A DNA stretch of 64,000 nt from an uncultured Oscillospiraceae bacterium (GCA_910579545.1 CAJTVI010000001.1:143873-207872); one strand, 5' to 3'. Counted from the first letter of the stretch, positions 35,798 to 44,555 are shown. The notes: generated from the letters alone by a model not told the origin. Translations and numbers: made by a program.

Positions 35798-37468
35798 TCA
35801 GCCTTCGTCCGGCGTATCTGTCGGCGTAGCTGTTGGTGTATCTGTTGGCGTAGCTGTTTCCGTCGGCGTAACGGTTTCTGTTGGCGTAGCTGTCGGTACT
35901 TCCGTCGGTGTAGGCGAAGGCGATGGGGACGGCGAAGGTGATGGGGACGGCGAAGGCGAGGGGGACGGCGAAGGCGATGGGGTTGGCTTCGGGGTGGGCG
36001 AAGGCGGCGCCTGCACCACCACGGTGGCGGTTGCCTCCACCGTCTTGCCGTTTACGGTAAGGCGGGCGGTAAACTTATGGGTGCCGGTGCCAAGATTGCT
36101 GCTGGTGGTGTAGCTTGCGCCATCCTTGACCTTATCGCCGTCAAGGTACCATTTGATCTCGCCGTCCTTGCCGGCAAAGCTGCCGGTGCCCTTGGCCGTC
36201 AGGGTCACCGTCTGGCCCTGGGTGATGGTATGGCTGGTCTTGTCGATCGAGATGCCCGGCTTTGCCGTAAACTGCGCCGTTACCGACAGGTTCTGCTTAA
36301 AATCCTTGTCGGTGCGGGTGGCGTTGGTATTGCCGTCGCTCCAGCGGTAGAACTCGTAGCCCTCGGCCGGCACCGCCGTTACGGTGAGGCTGTCCTTTTC
36401 GGTCACCTCAAAGCTCAGGCTGGTCTCGCCCTTTTTGTCCCCGCTGGTCAGGGTGCCGCCGGTGTTCTGTTCCACATAATAGGCGGCCTTAAAGGGCTTT
36501 TGCGAGGCGCTGGACGAACTGGAGGAGGACGAGGAGGAGGACGAACTGGAGGAGGAGAAGTTGGCCCGCGCGGGGATGTTGGAGGTATCCGGCCGGCGGT
36601 CCTCGGTTTGCCACGCGTGGGTGCGCAGGTAGCTTAAAACCGCCTTGAGGCCGTCCGGCTTAAGGTGGATGTCGCCGTCCACAAAATAATCGCTGCGGCC
36701 GTAGCCGTCCTCCCCTTTGAGCACCTCGCTGGTGTTGAGGAACCGGTAGCCCTCGGCCTGGCACATCTCCAGCAGGGCCTGGTTGAACTCGTCCACCGTC
36801 TGCATCTGGAGCTCGGGGTAGGCGTTGTGGTTTTTGGGGATCGGCGGCACCGCCGCCACAATGATATCGCAGTAGGAATAGGCGTTTTTGATGGCGTTGA
36901 GGGCGTCGCGGTAGGTGCTGATAAATTCGTCCTTTGTCATGGTGCCGCCGGCGTTGTTGGTGCCCATGGTCACCACAATGCGCCGGGGCTTCATCATGGC
37001 CAGCGCCTCGGGGATGGTATAGCTTTTGGCGTCGTTTTTAAAGCCCACGCAGGCGTTGCTGGTAAGCGACTGGATGCCCATGCCCTCGGCCCCCACAAAC
37101 TGGTCCAGGGTAATGAGGTTGTAGGTGTAAAGCCGCACCGTGTTGGAATCGCCCACAAACACGGTCTGTTCCAGATACTCCTTGCCGGCGTCCTCGGTTT
37201 CGGGCAGGACGGCGGGGTTGCTGGTATCGATCTGGAAGGCGCTGTTGTCGTAGCTGTCGGCCGTGCTGGCCGGCTGGGACAGCGAGGGCTCCGAACTGGA
37301 AGAACCGGGCTTTTTTGCGCCGGACAGGATCACGCACACGACCGCAATGGTGGCCACAAGCGCCGCCGCGCAGGCCACAAGAACCATGCAGGCCTGCTTT
37401 TGCCGGGTGGTCATGTTTTGAAAATCAAAGCCCTGCCCGCGGCCGCGGGCCCGGTTTCCGTTGCTCAT
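35798..37468 (-). CDS. Membrane-anchored SGNH/GDSL hydrolase with InlB-like repeat and low-complexity stalks
   Basis: A 556-residue surface protein. It has a cytoplasmic Arg/Gly-rich N-tail and one membrane anchor (residues ~27-50). The SGNH hydrolase domain follows (about 90-285): block I VFVGDSNTVRLY near 104, block III VTMGTNNAGG near 165, and block V DGDIHLKPDGL near 255. After a run of about 17 Ser comes an InlB-B-repeat-like domain (AEGYEFYRWSDG near 375), then an Ig-like domain. Finally a Pro-Ser-Pro-Ser stalk and a Thr-Pro tail end the protein without an LPxTG motif. AGGAGG precedes the ATG. Probable cell-wall polymer esterase. Confidence 0.85.
   Translation of the reverse strand: MSNGNRARGRGQGFDFQNMTTRQKQACMVLVACAAALVATIAVVCVILSGAKKPGSSSSEPSLSQPASTADSYDNSAFQIDTSNPAVLPETEDAGKEYLEQTVFVGDSNTVRLYTYNLITLDQFVGAEGMGIQSLTSNACVGFKNDAKSYTIPEALAMMKPRRIVVTMGTNNAGGTMTKDEFISTYRDALNAIKNAYSYCDIIVAAVPPIPKNHNAYPELQMQTVDEFNQALLEMCQAEGYRFLNTSEVLKGEDGYGRSDYFVDGDIHLKPDGLKAVLSYLRTHAWQTEDRRPDTSNIPARANFSSSSSSSSSSSSSSSSASQKPFKAAYYVEQNTGGTLTSGDKKGETSLSFEVTEKDSLTVTAVPAEGYEFYRWSDGNTNATRTDKDFKQNLSVTAQFTAKPGISIDKTSHTITQGQTVTLTAKGTGSFAGKDGEIKWYLDGDKVKDGASYTTSSNLGTGTHKFTARLTVNGKTVEATATVVVQAPPSPTPKPTPSPSPSPSPSPSPSPSPSPSPSPTPTEVPTATPTETVTPTETATPTDTPTATPTDTPDEG
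35914..35990 (-). repeat. Tandem microsatellite encoding the Pro-Ser stalk
   Basis: Near-identical copies of a 12-base unit related to GGCGAAGGCGATGGGGAC (plus strand) encode Pro-Ser repeats. Slippage would change stalk length without breaking the frame. Confidence 0.75.
36508..36558 (-). repeat. Poly-serine coding microsatellite
   Basis: Short GGA/GAC triplet repeats (plus strand) encode about 17 consecutive Ser. The run links the hydrolase and InlB-like domains. Confidence 0.75.
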
Positions 37469-37658
37469 ACAAACCTCCTGCGCACGCGCAGGGCAAAAGC
37501 GCCCGGCGCGGTGCAAACATAAAAATGCACCCTGCTTTTTGCTCTTGTTTATTTTGGGTGCTGTAAGCGCGGAATATCCGCCAAACGCCTAAAACCACCG
37601 CCGGGCCGCCGGCCCGCCAGCGCGTTCCCCTGGTAAGGGGTGCAAGCGTATATGGTTG

Positions 37659-37687
37659 ATTATAGCACATCCGCCCGCCCGGGGCAA
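37659..37687 (-). promoter_or_regulatory. Promoter of the SGNH hydrolase gene
   Basis: On the minus strand TTGCCC (37682-37687) and TATAAT (37659-37664) with a 17-base spacer. The rest of the 332-base interval (37469-37800) holds GC-rich hairpins but no further gene that I can support. Confidence 0.65.
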
Positions 37688-37800
37688 TCAAAGCGGGGCC
37701 TTTTACAGAAAATTTACACCCTTTTTGGCGCAAAGCGCCTATGCGGGCGGGGCGGGCGGCCAAAGAGGGGGCCGGGGCAAAACGCCGCCTTTTCCCCGCC

Positions 37801-38631
37801 TTAAAACACCTTTTGGCAGAACCCCTCGATCTGGCGGTTAACAAAGCCCGGCGCATCGGTGTTGGAGTTGTGCCCCGCCCCCGGCACCCATACGAGGGGG
37901 TGGCCCTCCTTTGCCGTCCAGCATTTGTTGTAGCGCCGGGCCGAGCCGGCGGCGTCCTTTTCGCCGCAGAGCAGCAGCACCGGGCAGGGCGGGCGGTAGT
38001 CCCGGCCTGACCGGACCGCCTGGGCCACAATGCGGTAGCCATGGTCGGCCAGCAGGCAGTACTCGGTTTTTTGGTAGCTTTGCATCATCCGCCGCATCAG
38101 CGCCCGGCCGTACCCGGTTTGGGCAGTGCCGCAGCTGCCCCAGACAATGAGCCAGCGCCAGGGGATGGAGAGGTACATCCATTTGGTGTGACCCAGCAGC
38201 GCCAGCTCGGCCCAGGTAAAATAGCTGCGGCCAAGCGGGCAGGAATCCACCGAGACAAACCCGTTTACCCCCTCAGGGTGCAGCGTAAGGTATACCTGGG
38301 CAAGGTACCCGCCCATCGACTGGCCAACCAGCACCAGCCGGGCGGAGGGCTCGGGCTGCCACACCTCTTTTTGCAGGATGGCATAGAGGTATTCCGCCAT
38401 CTCGTCCATGCTGAAATCCAGCGCAAAGGGGCGGGATGCGCCGTGGGCGGGAGGGTCCCACACAAGGCAGTTATACGCCGGGCAAAAGGCCTCCATCTGC
38501 TTTTCAAACAGGGTGTGGTCGGCGGTAAGGCCGGGCAGGAACACCAGCCAGGGCCGGCCGCTCTGGGCCCGGCTCACCCAATAATGCAGGGTCCCGCTGG
38601 GGGCAGCAAGGGTTCGTTCGGCAGGCTGCAT
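37801..38631 (-). CDS. Alpha/beta hydrolase fold protein
   Basis: A 276-residue hydrolase. The nucleophile elbow is LVGQSMGGYLAQ near residue 103, with the Gly-x-Ser-x-Gly pattern. The acid is in LLCGEKDAAGSA near 215, and the catalytic His lies in VPGAGHNSNTDAP near 246. The oxyanion-loop region FLPGLTADHTLF is near residue 38. The ATG at 38631 follows GGAGGGGAG by six bases; the upstream in-frame extension is not supported. Substrate is unknown. The gene stands alone with a tight palindromic hairpin in its 5' leader. Confidence 0.88.
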   Translation of the reverse strand: MQPAERTLAAPSGTLHYWVSRAQSGRPWLVFLPGLTADHTLFEKQMEAFCPAYNCLVWDPPAHGASRPFALDFSMDEMAEYLYAILQKEVWQPEPSARLVLVGQSMGGYLAQVYLTLHPEGVNGFVSVDSCPLGRSYFTWAELALLGHTKWMYLSIPWRWLIVWGSCGTAQTGYGRALMRRMMQSYQKTEYCLLADHGYRIVAQAVRSGRDYRPPCPVLLLCGEKDAAGSARRYNKCWTAKEGHPLVWVPGAGHNSNTDAPGFVNRQIEGFCQKVF

Positions 38632-38656
38632 GCAGGCTCCCCTCCTTATGCCAAAC

Positions 38657-38682
38657 TGCGCGAAGCCGCCCGGCTTCGCGCA
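38657..38682. repeat. Perfect 12-bp palindrome in the hydrolase 5' leader
   Basis: TGCGCGAAGCCG and CGGCTTCGCGCA are separated by two bases. On the minus strand it ends about 12 bases before the ribosome binding site of the hydrolase. It could be a leader hairpin affecting translation, or the remnant of a terminator of the ABC operon. Confidence 0.55.
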
Positions 38683-38804
38683 GGATGATGGGTTAAGTTG
38701 TTGCCTCTTTTTTGCGGCGGTGCCGCGCGGGCCGCCCGTTCCCCCTTTGCGGCGGGCCGTCCATGGCCCGCGGAGCATACAGGGGCGCGGGGCGCGGCAC
38801 AGGG

Positions 38805-39617
38805 TCAGGACAGCAGCATCCGATCGTTGGCAAACCCGCCGCTGCTGGCCTGCTCAAACTTGGCCAGCAGGTCGGACACATGCAGGTTCTTTTTCTCCTC
38901 CCCCTGCACATCGTAAATGATGTGCCCGTCGTGCATCATGATCAGCCGGTTGCCAAACTTGATGGCGTCCTTCATGTTGTGGGTGATCATCAGGGTGGTG
39001 AGGTTTTGTTCCCGCACGATCTGGTCGGAAATTTGCAGCACCTTGGCCGCGGTTTTGGGGTCGAGGGCGGCGGTGTGCTCGTCCAGCAAAAGCAGCTTGG
39101 GCTTTTTCAGGGTGGCCATCAGCAGGGTAATGGCCTGCCGCTGCCCGCCCGAAAGCAGCCCTACCTTGGTGGTCATCCGGTCCTCAAGGCCCAGGCCCAG
39201 GCTTTGCAGCTTTTGGCGGTAGAGCTCCCGCTCCTCTTTGGTAATGCTCCAGGCAAGGCCCCGCCGCGCGCCGCGCCGGTAGGCAAGGGCCATGTTTTCC
39301 TCAATGCCCATGGTGGCGGCGGTGCCCAGCATGGGGTCCTGGAAGACCCGGCCCAAAAACGCCGCGCGCTGGTATTCGGGCAGGCGGGTCACGTCCCGGC
39401 CGTCGATCATGATGCGGCCGGCGTCCACCGTCCAAACGCCGGACACCGCGTTGAGCATGGTGGATTTGCCCGCGCCGTTGCCGCCGATGACCGTGACAAA
39501 ATCCCCCTCGTTCAGGGTCAGGCAGAGCCCATCCAGCGCCACCTTTTCGTTGACGGTGCCGGCGTTGAACACCTTGCGGGCGTTCTGGATCTCGAGCATT
39601 GCACGGTTTTCAGGCAT
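38805..39617 (-). CDS. ABC transporter ATP-binding protein (TrpX/BMP-type importer)
   Basis: A 270-residue ATPase. Walker A GGNGAGKSTMLN near residues 45-56, signature LLSGGQRQAITLL near 157, Walker B KLLLLDEHTAALDP near 176, and the switch His in TLMITHNMKDAI near 210. The LDEHTAALDP form with DEH is characteristic of the ATPases paired with ABC_sub_bind (TrpX-like) receptors. The ATG at 39617 overlaps the permease stop by eight bases and has GAGGTGA upstream. Last gene of the SBP-permease-ATPase operon. Confidence 0.93.
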   Translation of the reverse strand: MPENRAMLEIQNARKVFNAGTVNEKVALDGLCLTLNEGDFVTVIGGNGAGKSTMLNAVSGVWTVDAGRIMIDGRDVTRLPEYQRAAFLGRVFQDPMLGTAATMGIEENMALAYRRGARRGLAWSITKEERELYRQKLQSLGLGLEDRMTTKVGLLSGGQRQAITLLMATLKKPKLLLLDEHTAALDPKTAAKVLQISDQIVREQNLTTLMITHNMKDAIKFGNRLIMMHDGHIIYDVQGEEKKNLHVSDLLAKFEQASSGGFANDRMLLS

Positions 39618-40554
39618 TGCCCTTCACCTCCCCTTTCTGGCCCTTGGCGCGCAGCTTGCCGTGGAAGTGCGGCACCGCAAGGAAAAACGCCACCACCAGC
39701 GCGGTGAGCAGCTTGAGGTCGTCGGTGCTGAGGCCGAGCCGCAGCACCACCTGGATGACCAGGTAGTAGATCACCGCGCCGATGCAGACGGCCGTGAGCT
39801 TGAGCGCAAAGTTGTGGAAGATGCGGCTGAAAACCACCTCGCCGATGATCACCGCCGCAAGCCCGATGACGATGGCGCCCCGGCCCATGTTGATGTCGCT
39901 GGCGCCCTGGTACTGGGCCAGCAGCGCGCCGGAAAAGGCCACCAGCCCGTTGGAGAGCATCAGGCCCAGCACAAGGTCAAAGCTGGTGTTGATGCCCTGG
40001 GCCCGGGCCATCTGCTGGTTTGCGCCGGTGGCCCGCAGCGAACAGCCCCGCTCGGTGCCAAAAAACCAGTACAGGGCGCCGATGAGCGCCGCCAGCAGCA
40101 CCAGCATCAGCAAGAGCGGGTTTTGCAGGCTTACCTCGCGCACATACCGCTGGGAGACCAGCAGCGGGTATTTGTCCACGCTGATGGCCTGGTTTGCCTT
40201 GCCCGAGCCGGTGCCGAAGCCCATGATGCGCAGGTTGATGGAATAGAGGGCCAGCTGGGTGAGGATGCCGGACAGGATGGCCGGGATGCCGCAGCCGGTG
40301 TGGAACAGCCCGGTAACCAGCCCCGCCAGCAGGCCGGCCAAAAAGGCGCAGAAGACGGCGGCCCAGCCGTTCCAGCCTGCGCGCATCAGCATGACGCAGA
40401 CCGCGCCGCCGGTGGCCAGCGAACCGTCCACCGTGAGGTCGGCCACGTCCAGAACGCGGAAGGTGATGTACACCCCCACCGCCATGACGCCCCAGATCAT
40501 GCCCTGCGCAACCGCGCCCGGCATGGAGTTTAAGAGCGAGACCAAAAACTGCAT
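39610..40554 (-). CDS. ABC transporter permease (BPD_transp_2 family)
   Basis: A 314-residue permease with about nine hydrophobic helices. The start MQFLVSLLNSMPGAV follows GGGGGGAAGGG. It contains GVYITFRVLDVADLTVDGSLATGGAV near residues 25-50, the conserved beginning of TrpX/BMP-type permeases, and the RATGANQQMARAQGIN loop near 195 that contacts the ATPase. It pairs with the ATPase downstream and the receptor upstream. A strong terminator lies between the receptor gene and this gene. Confidence 0.93.
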   Translation of the reverse strand: MQFLVSLLNSMPGAVAQGMIWGVMAVGVYITFRVLDVADLTVDGSLATGGAVCVMLMRAGWNGWAAVFCAFLAGLLAGLVTGLFHTGCGIPAILSGILTQLALYSINLRIMGFGTGSGKANQAISVDKYPLLVSQRYVREVSLQNPLLLMLVLLAALIGALYWFFGTERGCSLRATGANQQMARAQGINTSFDLVLGLMLSNGLVAFSGALLAQYQGASDINMGRGAIVIGLAAVIIGEVVFSRIFHNFALKLTAVCIGAVIYYLVIQVVLRLGLSTDDLKLLTALVVAFFLAVPHFHGKLRAKGQKGEVKGNA

Positions 40555-40652
40555 ACCCTTCCCCCCGTGCGGCCCGGCGGCCTGTGCGCCCCGGGCCGGT
40601 TTGTGTTGGATGCCCCATACGGCCAAATGCCATAATCTTTTATATTGTAGCA

Positions 40653-40691
40653 AAAAGCGGCGAAAAAGAAAAGGTCTTTTTCGCCGCTTTT
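40653..40691 (-). terminator. Intraoperonic terminator between receptor and permease genes
   Basis: A perfect 17-bp stem (40653-40669 with 40675-40691) with only a 5-base loop and T4-5 on the minus strand. It lies between the SBP stop (40738) and the permease start (40554). It would allow high receptor and lower permease expression through partial read-through. Confidence 0.85.
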
Positions 40692-40737
40692 GGAATGGAT
40701 TTTTGAGGGTTTTGCCCTGTTTTTTGAAGCCCCCTGC

Positions 40738-41748
40738 TTAGCCGATGGCCTCGTAGCCCTCCGGCGGGGTGATGCCGAGCTGCTGGCAGATGTCGGCATT
40801 GTACTTTTTGGTCACCTGGGGCGCATACTCGATGGGCATGGTGGAGATGTCCGCCTCGCCGGTGAGGATCTTGGCGGCCATCTGGCCGGTGGTGTAGCCG
40901 ATGTCGTAATAGCTGATCGAGAGGGTGGCCACGCCGCAGCCGCCGCAGATGCCCTCCTCGCCCGCGATCACCGGCACCTTGGCCGGGATCACCACGTTGG
41001 CGATCGCCTCGGTGTTGTTGGCGGCGGTGTTGTCGGTGGGAACATAGAGCACGTCCGAAGCGTCGCAGGCCGACTGTACCACCGAGCCAATGTCGTTGGA
41101 ATCGGTAAAGGCAAACCGCTCACAGGTGTAGCCAAGGCCCTGCAGCGCCTTTTCGACCACCTCGATCTGGTAGACCGAGTTCGGCTCGCCCGAGCAGTAG
41201 ATCAGGCCGACCTTTTTGGCGTCCGGGAACATGTCGTGCAGCATCTGGGCCTGCTGGTCCAGCGGGGCCAGGTCCGAGGTGCCCGAAATGTTGCCGCCCA
41301 CCGTGCCGGTCCAGCCGCTGATCTCAAGGGCGGTGGCATAGTCGGTGACCGAGGTGCCCAGCACCGGGATGTCCGAGGTGGCGGCGGCCGCGGCCTGCAG
41401 CGGCGCGGTGGCGTTGGCCAGGATCAGATCGACCCCCTCGGACACAAAGCCGTTTACAATGGTGGTGCAGGTGGAGGCGTCGCCCGAGGCGTTGCCCTCC
41501 TCAAAGGTCACCGCGTCGCCCAGCGCCTCCTTGAGGGCGTCCTTAAAGCCCTGGGTGGCGGCGTCCAGCGCGTCGTGCTGGACAAGCTGGCAGATGCCCA
41601 CGGTATAGCTGCCGCCCTCGGCCGGAGTGCTGGCGGCCGGGGTGCTGGCCGCCGGGTCTTGGGCGGGGGTGCTGCTGGCCGCGCCGCCGCAGCCGGCAAG
41701 AGCGGCCAGCAGGCAGAGCGCAAGCGCAATGGAAATGATCTTTTTCAT
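40738..41748 (-). CDS. ABC transporter substrate-binding lipoprotein (ABC_sub_bind/TrpX family)
   Basis: A 336-residue lipoprotein. The signal peptide ends at LLAALAGCGG (Cys near residue 20). A short Ala/Ser/Pro linker is followed by the type I periplasmic-binding fold starting YTVGICQLVQHDALDAATQGFKDAL. Conserved DLILANATAPLQAAAAAT and PVLGTSVTDYATAL segments are near residues 105-135. The C-terminal part has SYYDIGYTTGQMAAKIL. Members bind aromatic amino acids (Trp/Tyr) or related compounds in some species; the ligand here is not established. Its leader contains the palindromic element A and its own promoter. Confidence 0.92.
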   Translation of the reverse strand: MKKIISIALALCLLAALAGCGGAASSTPAQDPAASTPAASTPAEGGSYTVGICQLVQHDALDAATQGFKDALKEALGDAVTFEEGNASGDASTCTTIVNGFVSEGVDLILANATAPLQAAAAATSDIPVLGTSVTDYATALEISGWTGTVGGNISGTSDLAPLDQQAQMLHDMFPDAKKVGLIYCSGEPNSVYQIEVVEKALQGLGYTCERFAFTDSNDIGSVVQSACDASDVLYVPTDNTAANNTEAIANVVIPAKVPVIAGEEGICGGCGVATLSISYYDIGYTTGQMAAKILTGEADISTMPIEYAPQVTKKYNADICQQLGITPPEGYEAIG

Positions 41749-41805
41749 GGTTTCCCTCCTGTTTGCGGCCCCTCCCCTCTATTTAAAAGAAAGGCCGCGT
41801 TTCTT

Positions 41806-41989
41806 AGCGGCGGTTCCATAAGAAAACAAAGCCGCAAATTCTACTGGTCAGCCGCATCCGCTGTGTCAGAAAAGCTTGGAATACACCAAGTATTCCTGCA
41901 CTTTTCTTCCTTGCGGCTGCGGCCGCCCAGCGAATTTCCGGTGGATCGAATTTTGTTCTGAATCTTTGTTTTCTTATCTCACTGCCGCT
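41806..41989. repeat. Palindromic element A (about 184 bp, MITE-like)
   Basis: The 26-base ends match as inverted repeats at 22 of 26 positions (41806-41831 and 41964-41989), and inner sequence is also partly self-complementary (AAATTC and GCCGCA blocks). Most of a shorter version occurs at 43654. The element lies in the 5' leader of the TrpX-type receptor gene; no ORF is inside it. Confidence 0.7.
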
Positions 41990-42034
41990 TTACCCTTGCC
42001 CGCAAATCGTTTTGAGGGCAATTTAACAGGGTAA

Positions 42035-42063
42035 AGTATAGCACAGCCTTTGCGCCAAAACAA
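42035..42063 (-). promoter_or_regulatory. Promoter of the TrpX-type importer operon
   Basis: On the minus strand TTGTTT (42058-42063) and TATACT (42035-42040) with a 17-base spacer. The implied leader is about 280 bases and includes palindromic element A. Confidence 0.7.
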
Positions 42064-42135
42064 GCGGCATAGATATACATAATAAATCGTCCATTTTGCT
42101 GATAAAACATTGAATATGCACAAAAAGCGTGGTTT

Positions 42136-43548
42136 TTATTCATCCGGGGCCATGCTGCGGCCGGCAAGGCGGCGGCGCAGCGCCCCGATCGCCTCGCCGC
42201 CCAGCAGCCAGAGCGCGGCAAGGTTTGGCAGGGCCATCAGGCCGTTGAAGGTATCGGCCAGCTGCCAGACCAGTTCCAGATCCATCACGCTGCCCAGCAC
42301 CACAAACAGCACAAACACCACCCGGTAGCCCATCACCGCCGCCCCGCCCCGCAGCCAGCGGATGCACCGCTCGCCGTACTGGCTCCAGCACAGGATGCTG
42401 GAAAAGGCAAAAAGCCCCAGGCAGACCGCCACCAGCTGCCGCCCCGGCTGGCCCAGCACCGCGGCAAAGGCGTTGCCGGTCATCACCGAGCCGTTGGCCA
42501 AGAGGCCAAACAGGTCGGTGCCGCGGGCCATGGCGTAGAGCCGGGGGTCGTAAACGCCCGAGGTGAGGATGACCAGGGCGGTGAGGGTGCAGACCACGAG
42601 GGTGTCGGCCAGGACCTCAAAGATGCTCCACATGCCCATGGTGACCGGGTCCTGCAGATCGGAGGCCGCGTGGGCCAGCACCGAGGAACCGAGCCCCGCC
42701 TCGTTGGAAAACACCCCCCGCGCCATGCCGCTGCGCAGCGCCTGCATGACCCCGTAGCCGGCAAAGCCGCCCAGCCCGGCCCGCAGCCCAAACGCCCCTT
42801 TAAAGATGGCGGCAAAGGCCGCCGGCAGCCGCCCGGCGTTGGCCCAGAGCACCGCCAGCGCCCCGCCAAGGTAGAGCAGGGCCATAAACGGCACCAGCCT
42901 TGCGGCCACCCGGGCCATGCGCTGCACCCCGCCCGCCAGCACAAGCGCCGTAAGGGCCGCCAGGGCGCAGCCGGTGACCAGCGGCGGCACGCCGGCCGCC
43001 GCCTTGACGGAGGCGGCGATGGAATTGGCCTGCGAGAGGTTGCCCATGCCGCAGGAGGCCAACAGCGCAAGCGCCGCGTACACGCAGGCCAGCCCCCTGC
43101 TGCCAAGGCCGTACTGCATATAGGCCATGGGGCCGCCGTTCCACCCGCCATCCGGCGCGCGGCGGCGGTAAAGCCCGCCCAGGGTATTTTCTGCAAAGCC
43201 GGTCATGGCGCCAAAAATGGCCGAGAGCCACATCCAGAAGATGGCCCCCGGCCCGCCCGCCGCCAGCGCGGTGGCTACCCCGGCAATGTTGCCGGTGCCG
43301 ATGGTTCCGGCCAGCGCGGTGCACATGGCCTCAAAAGGGGAGATGCCCTGCTGCCCGGCTTTTTTGCGGCGTTTGCCCCCGCGCAGCGCGCCAAGGCAGG
43401 TGCAGCGCAGCCAGAGCCCCGCGTGCCGCAGCTGGAAAAACGAACTGCGCAGGGTAAATATGACCCCGGTGCCCAGCAAGAGCAGCAGGGTTGCGGGGCC
43501 AAACACCAGCTCGCTGAGCCAGCGGTTTGCCCGGACGATCCACTCCAT
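42136..43548 (-). CDS. AGCS family sodium:alanine/glycine symporter
   Basis: A 470-residue carrier with about eleven transmembrane helices that imports alanine, glycine or related amino acids with sodium. The start MEWIVRANRWLSELVFGPA is the usual N-terminus and follows GGGAGGG. The family motifs GISPFEAMCTALAGTIGTGNIAGVATAL near residue 72 and GGPGAIFWMWLSAIFGAMTGFAENTL near 100 are intact, as is GVFSNEAGLGSSVLAHAAS near 290. It is a single gene preceded by a shortened copy of the palindromic element. Confidence 0.95.
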   Translation of the reverse strand: MEWIVRANRWLSELVFGPATLLLLLGTGVIFTLRSSFFQLRHAGLWLRCTCLGALRGGKRRKKAGQQGISPFEAMCTALAGTIGTGNIAGVATALAAGGPGAIFWMWLSAIFGAMTGFAENTLGGLYRRRAPDGGWNGGPMAYMQYGLGSRGLACVYAALALLASCGMGNLSQANSIAASVKAAAGVPPLVTGCALAALTALVLAGGVQRMARVAARLVPFMALLYLGGALAVLWANAGRLPAAFAAIFKGAFGLRAGLGGFAGYGVMQALRSGMARGVFSNEAGLGSSVLAHAASDLQDPVTMGMWSIFEVLADTLVVCTLTALVILTSGVYDPRLYAMARGTDLFGLLANGSVMTGNAFAAVLGQPGRQLVAVCLGLFAFSSILCWSQYGERCIRWLRGGAAVMGYRVVFVLFVVLGSVMDLELVWQLADTFNGLMALPNLAALWLLGGEAIGALRRRLAGRSMAPDE

Positions 43549-43653
43549 ACCCACAGCCCTCCCTTTGGCGGCAGGGACGCGCCGCCCTCGCCAAGATATA
43601 TGCGCAAGGGTGCGGGCGGCATGCGCCAAGGAGCTTTGGGCATCCGGCCGTTT

Positions 43654-43714
43654 GCGGTGGTTCCATGGATCGAATCTTGTTCGGGAGCTTTGTTTTTTAT
43701 CCCGCCTCCGCTTT
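43654..43714. repeat. Shortened copy of palindromic element (element B)
   Basis: GCGGTGGTTCCAT (43654-43666) matches the left end of element A at 12 of 13 bases, and the rest matches its right end (from GGATCGAA on). The middle ~123 bases of A are missing. It lies in the interval upstream of the AGCS symporter gene. Confidence 0.65.
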
Positions 43715-43749
43715 TGCCGGGACGGATGTGCGGGGCGCGGGCGGCAGGT

Positions 43750-44481
43750 TCATCCGCCCTGCCTGCCCCATCTTTGCCAAAAGGGTGCTTTCTTTGTTGT
43801 TTTGGGGGCGTTTGGCGGGGCCGGGGCACCGTCTTTTGGGGCGGGCGCCGCCCCTGGCCCGGCATCCTCCAAGAGTTCCCACACAAAGGGCAGCGCCTGC
43901 CAAAGCATCCCCTCCATCTTTTTGGCCTGCTGCTGGTCAGGGGTTCCCTCCGGCCCGTATGCCGCGGGGAAGGCCGCATACAAGCAGTCCCGCAGGCTCG
44001 CGCCCTGCGCAAGGGGCAGCCGCTGGGTGACCGAGTGCTTTTGGTCGCTTGAGAGCCACTGCACCCGCAGTTCGGGCGGGCGGGCCGTTTCCTCGTTGAT
44101 CCAGCAAAAAAAGCCGTCCATCATTTCGAGCAGCTGCGGGGCCCGGCAGTAGGTGCTCCGCGGCAGGGCCAAAAGCCGCGCCGCAGGCTGCATGCGCAGG
44201 GATCCCTCCCCCGCCTTGCGGGCAAGCTGCGCGGTTTGGCCCGCGTCAAAGGATCTGAATGCCCCAAACCGCTGCCACAGCCAGCAGGCGGTCAGTTCGG
44301 AGGCCAGCATCCCGGCCTGCTGCTGGTTTCGGCAGGCGTCGTACAGATAGAGGTACACCGCGCTGACCGGCAGCGTTTTGCCGCCCCGCTTTGCCAGCAG
44401 GCCGTCCAGCGCCTCGTAGCAGCCGGGCAGCAGCCGGGGCCATTCGCTTACAAGGGCGATTTCTGCCGTTTGGCGTTCCAT
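43750..44481 (-). CDS. Hypothetical protein
   Basis: A 243-residue soluble protein I do not recognise. It has no signal peptide or membrane helix. Residues ~1-190 look folded and mostly helical, with aromatic and Cys residues (YLYLYDACRNQQQ near 42-55, CWLWQRFGAFRSFD near 65, FFCWINEE near 125). The C-terminal ~50 residues are a Pro/Ala/Lys-rich tail ending FWQRWGRQGG. Codon use matches neighbours, and the minus-strand frame is uninterrupted with no competing ORF in that direction. It lies just downstream of polC, about 105 bases away. Confidence 0.6.
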   Translation of the reverse strand: MERQTAEIALVSEWPRLLPGCYEALDGLLAKRGGKTLPVSAVYLYLYDACRNQQQAGMLASELTACWLWQRFGAFRSFDAGQTAQLARKAGEGSLRMQPAARLLALPRSTYCRAPQLLEMMDGFFCWINEETARPPELRVQWLSSDQKHSVTQRLPLAQGASLRDCLYAAFPAAYGPEGTPDQQQAKKMEGMLWQALPFVWELLEDAGPGAAPAPKDGAPAPPNAPKTTKKAPFWQRWGRQGG

Positions 44482-44555
44482 ACCGCGTCCCCTCCCCTGC
44501 TTATGCCGCGCCGGGGCAGCCGTTCTGCCCCGCGCTGCCTGCGTATATTGCGCAA

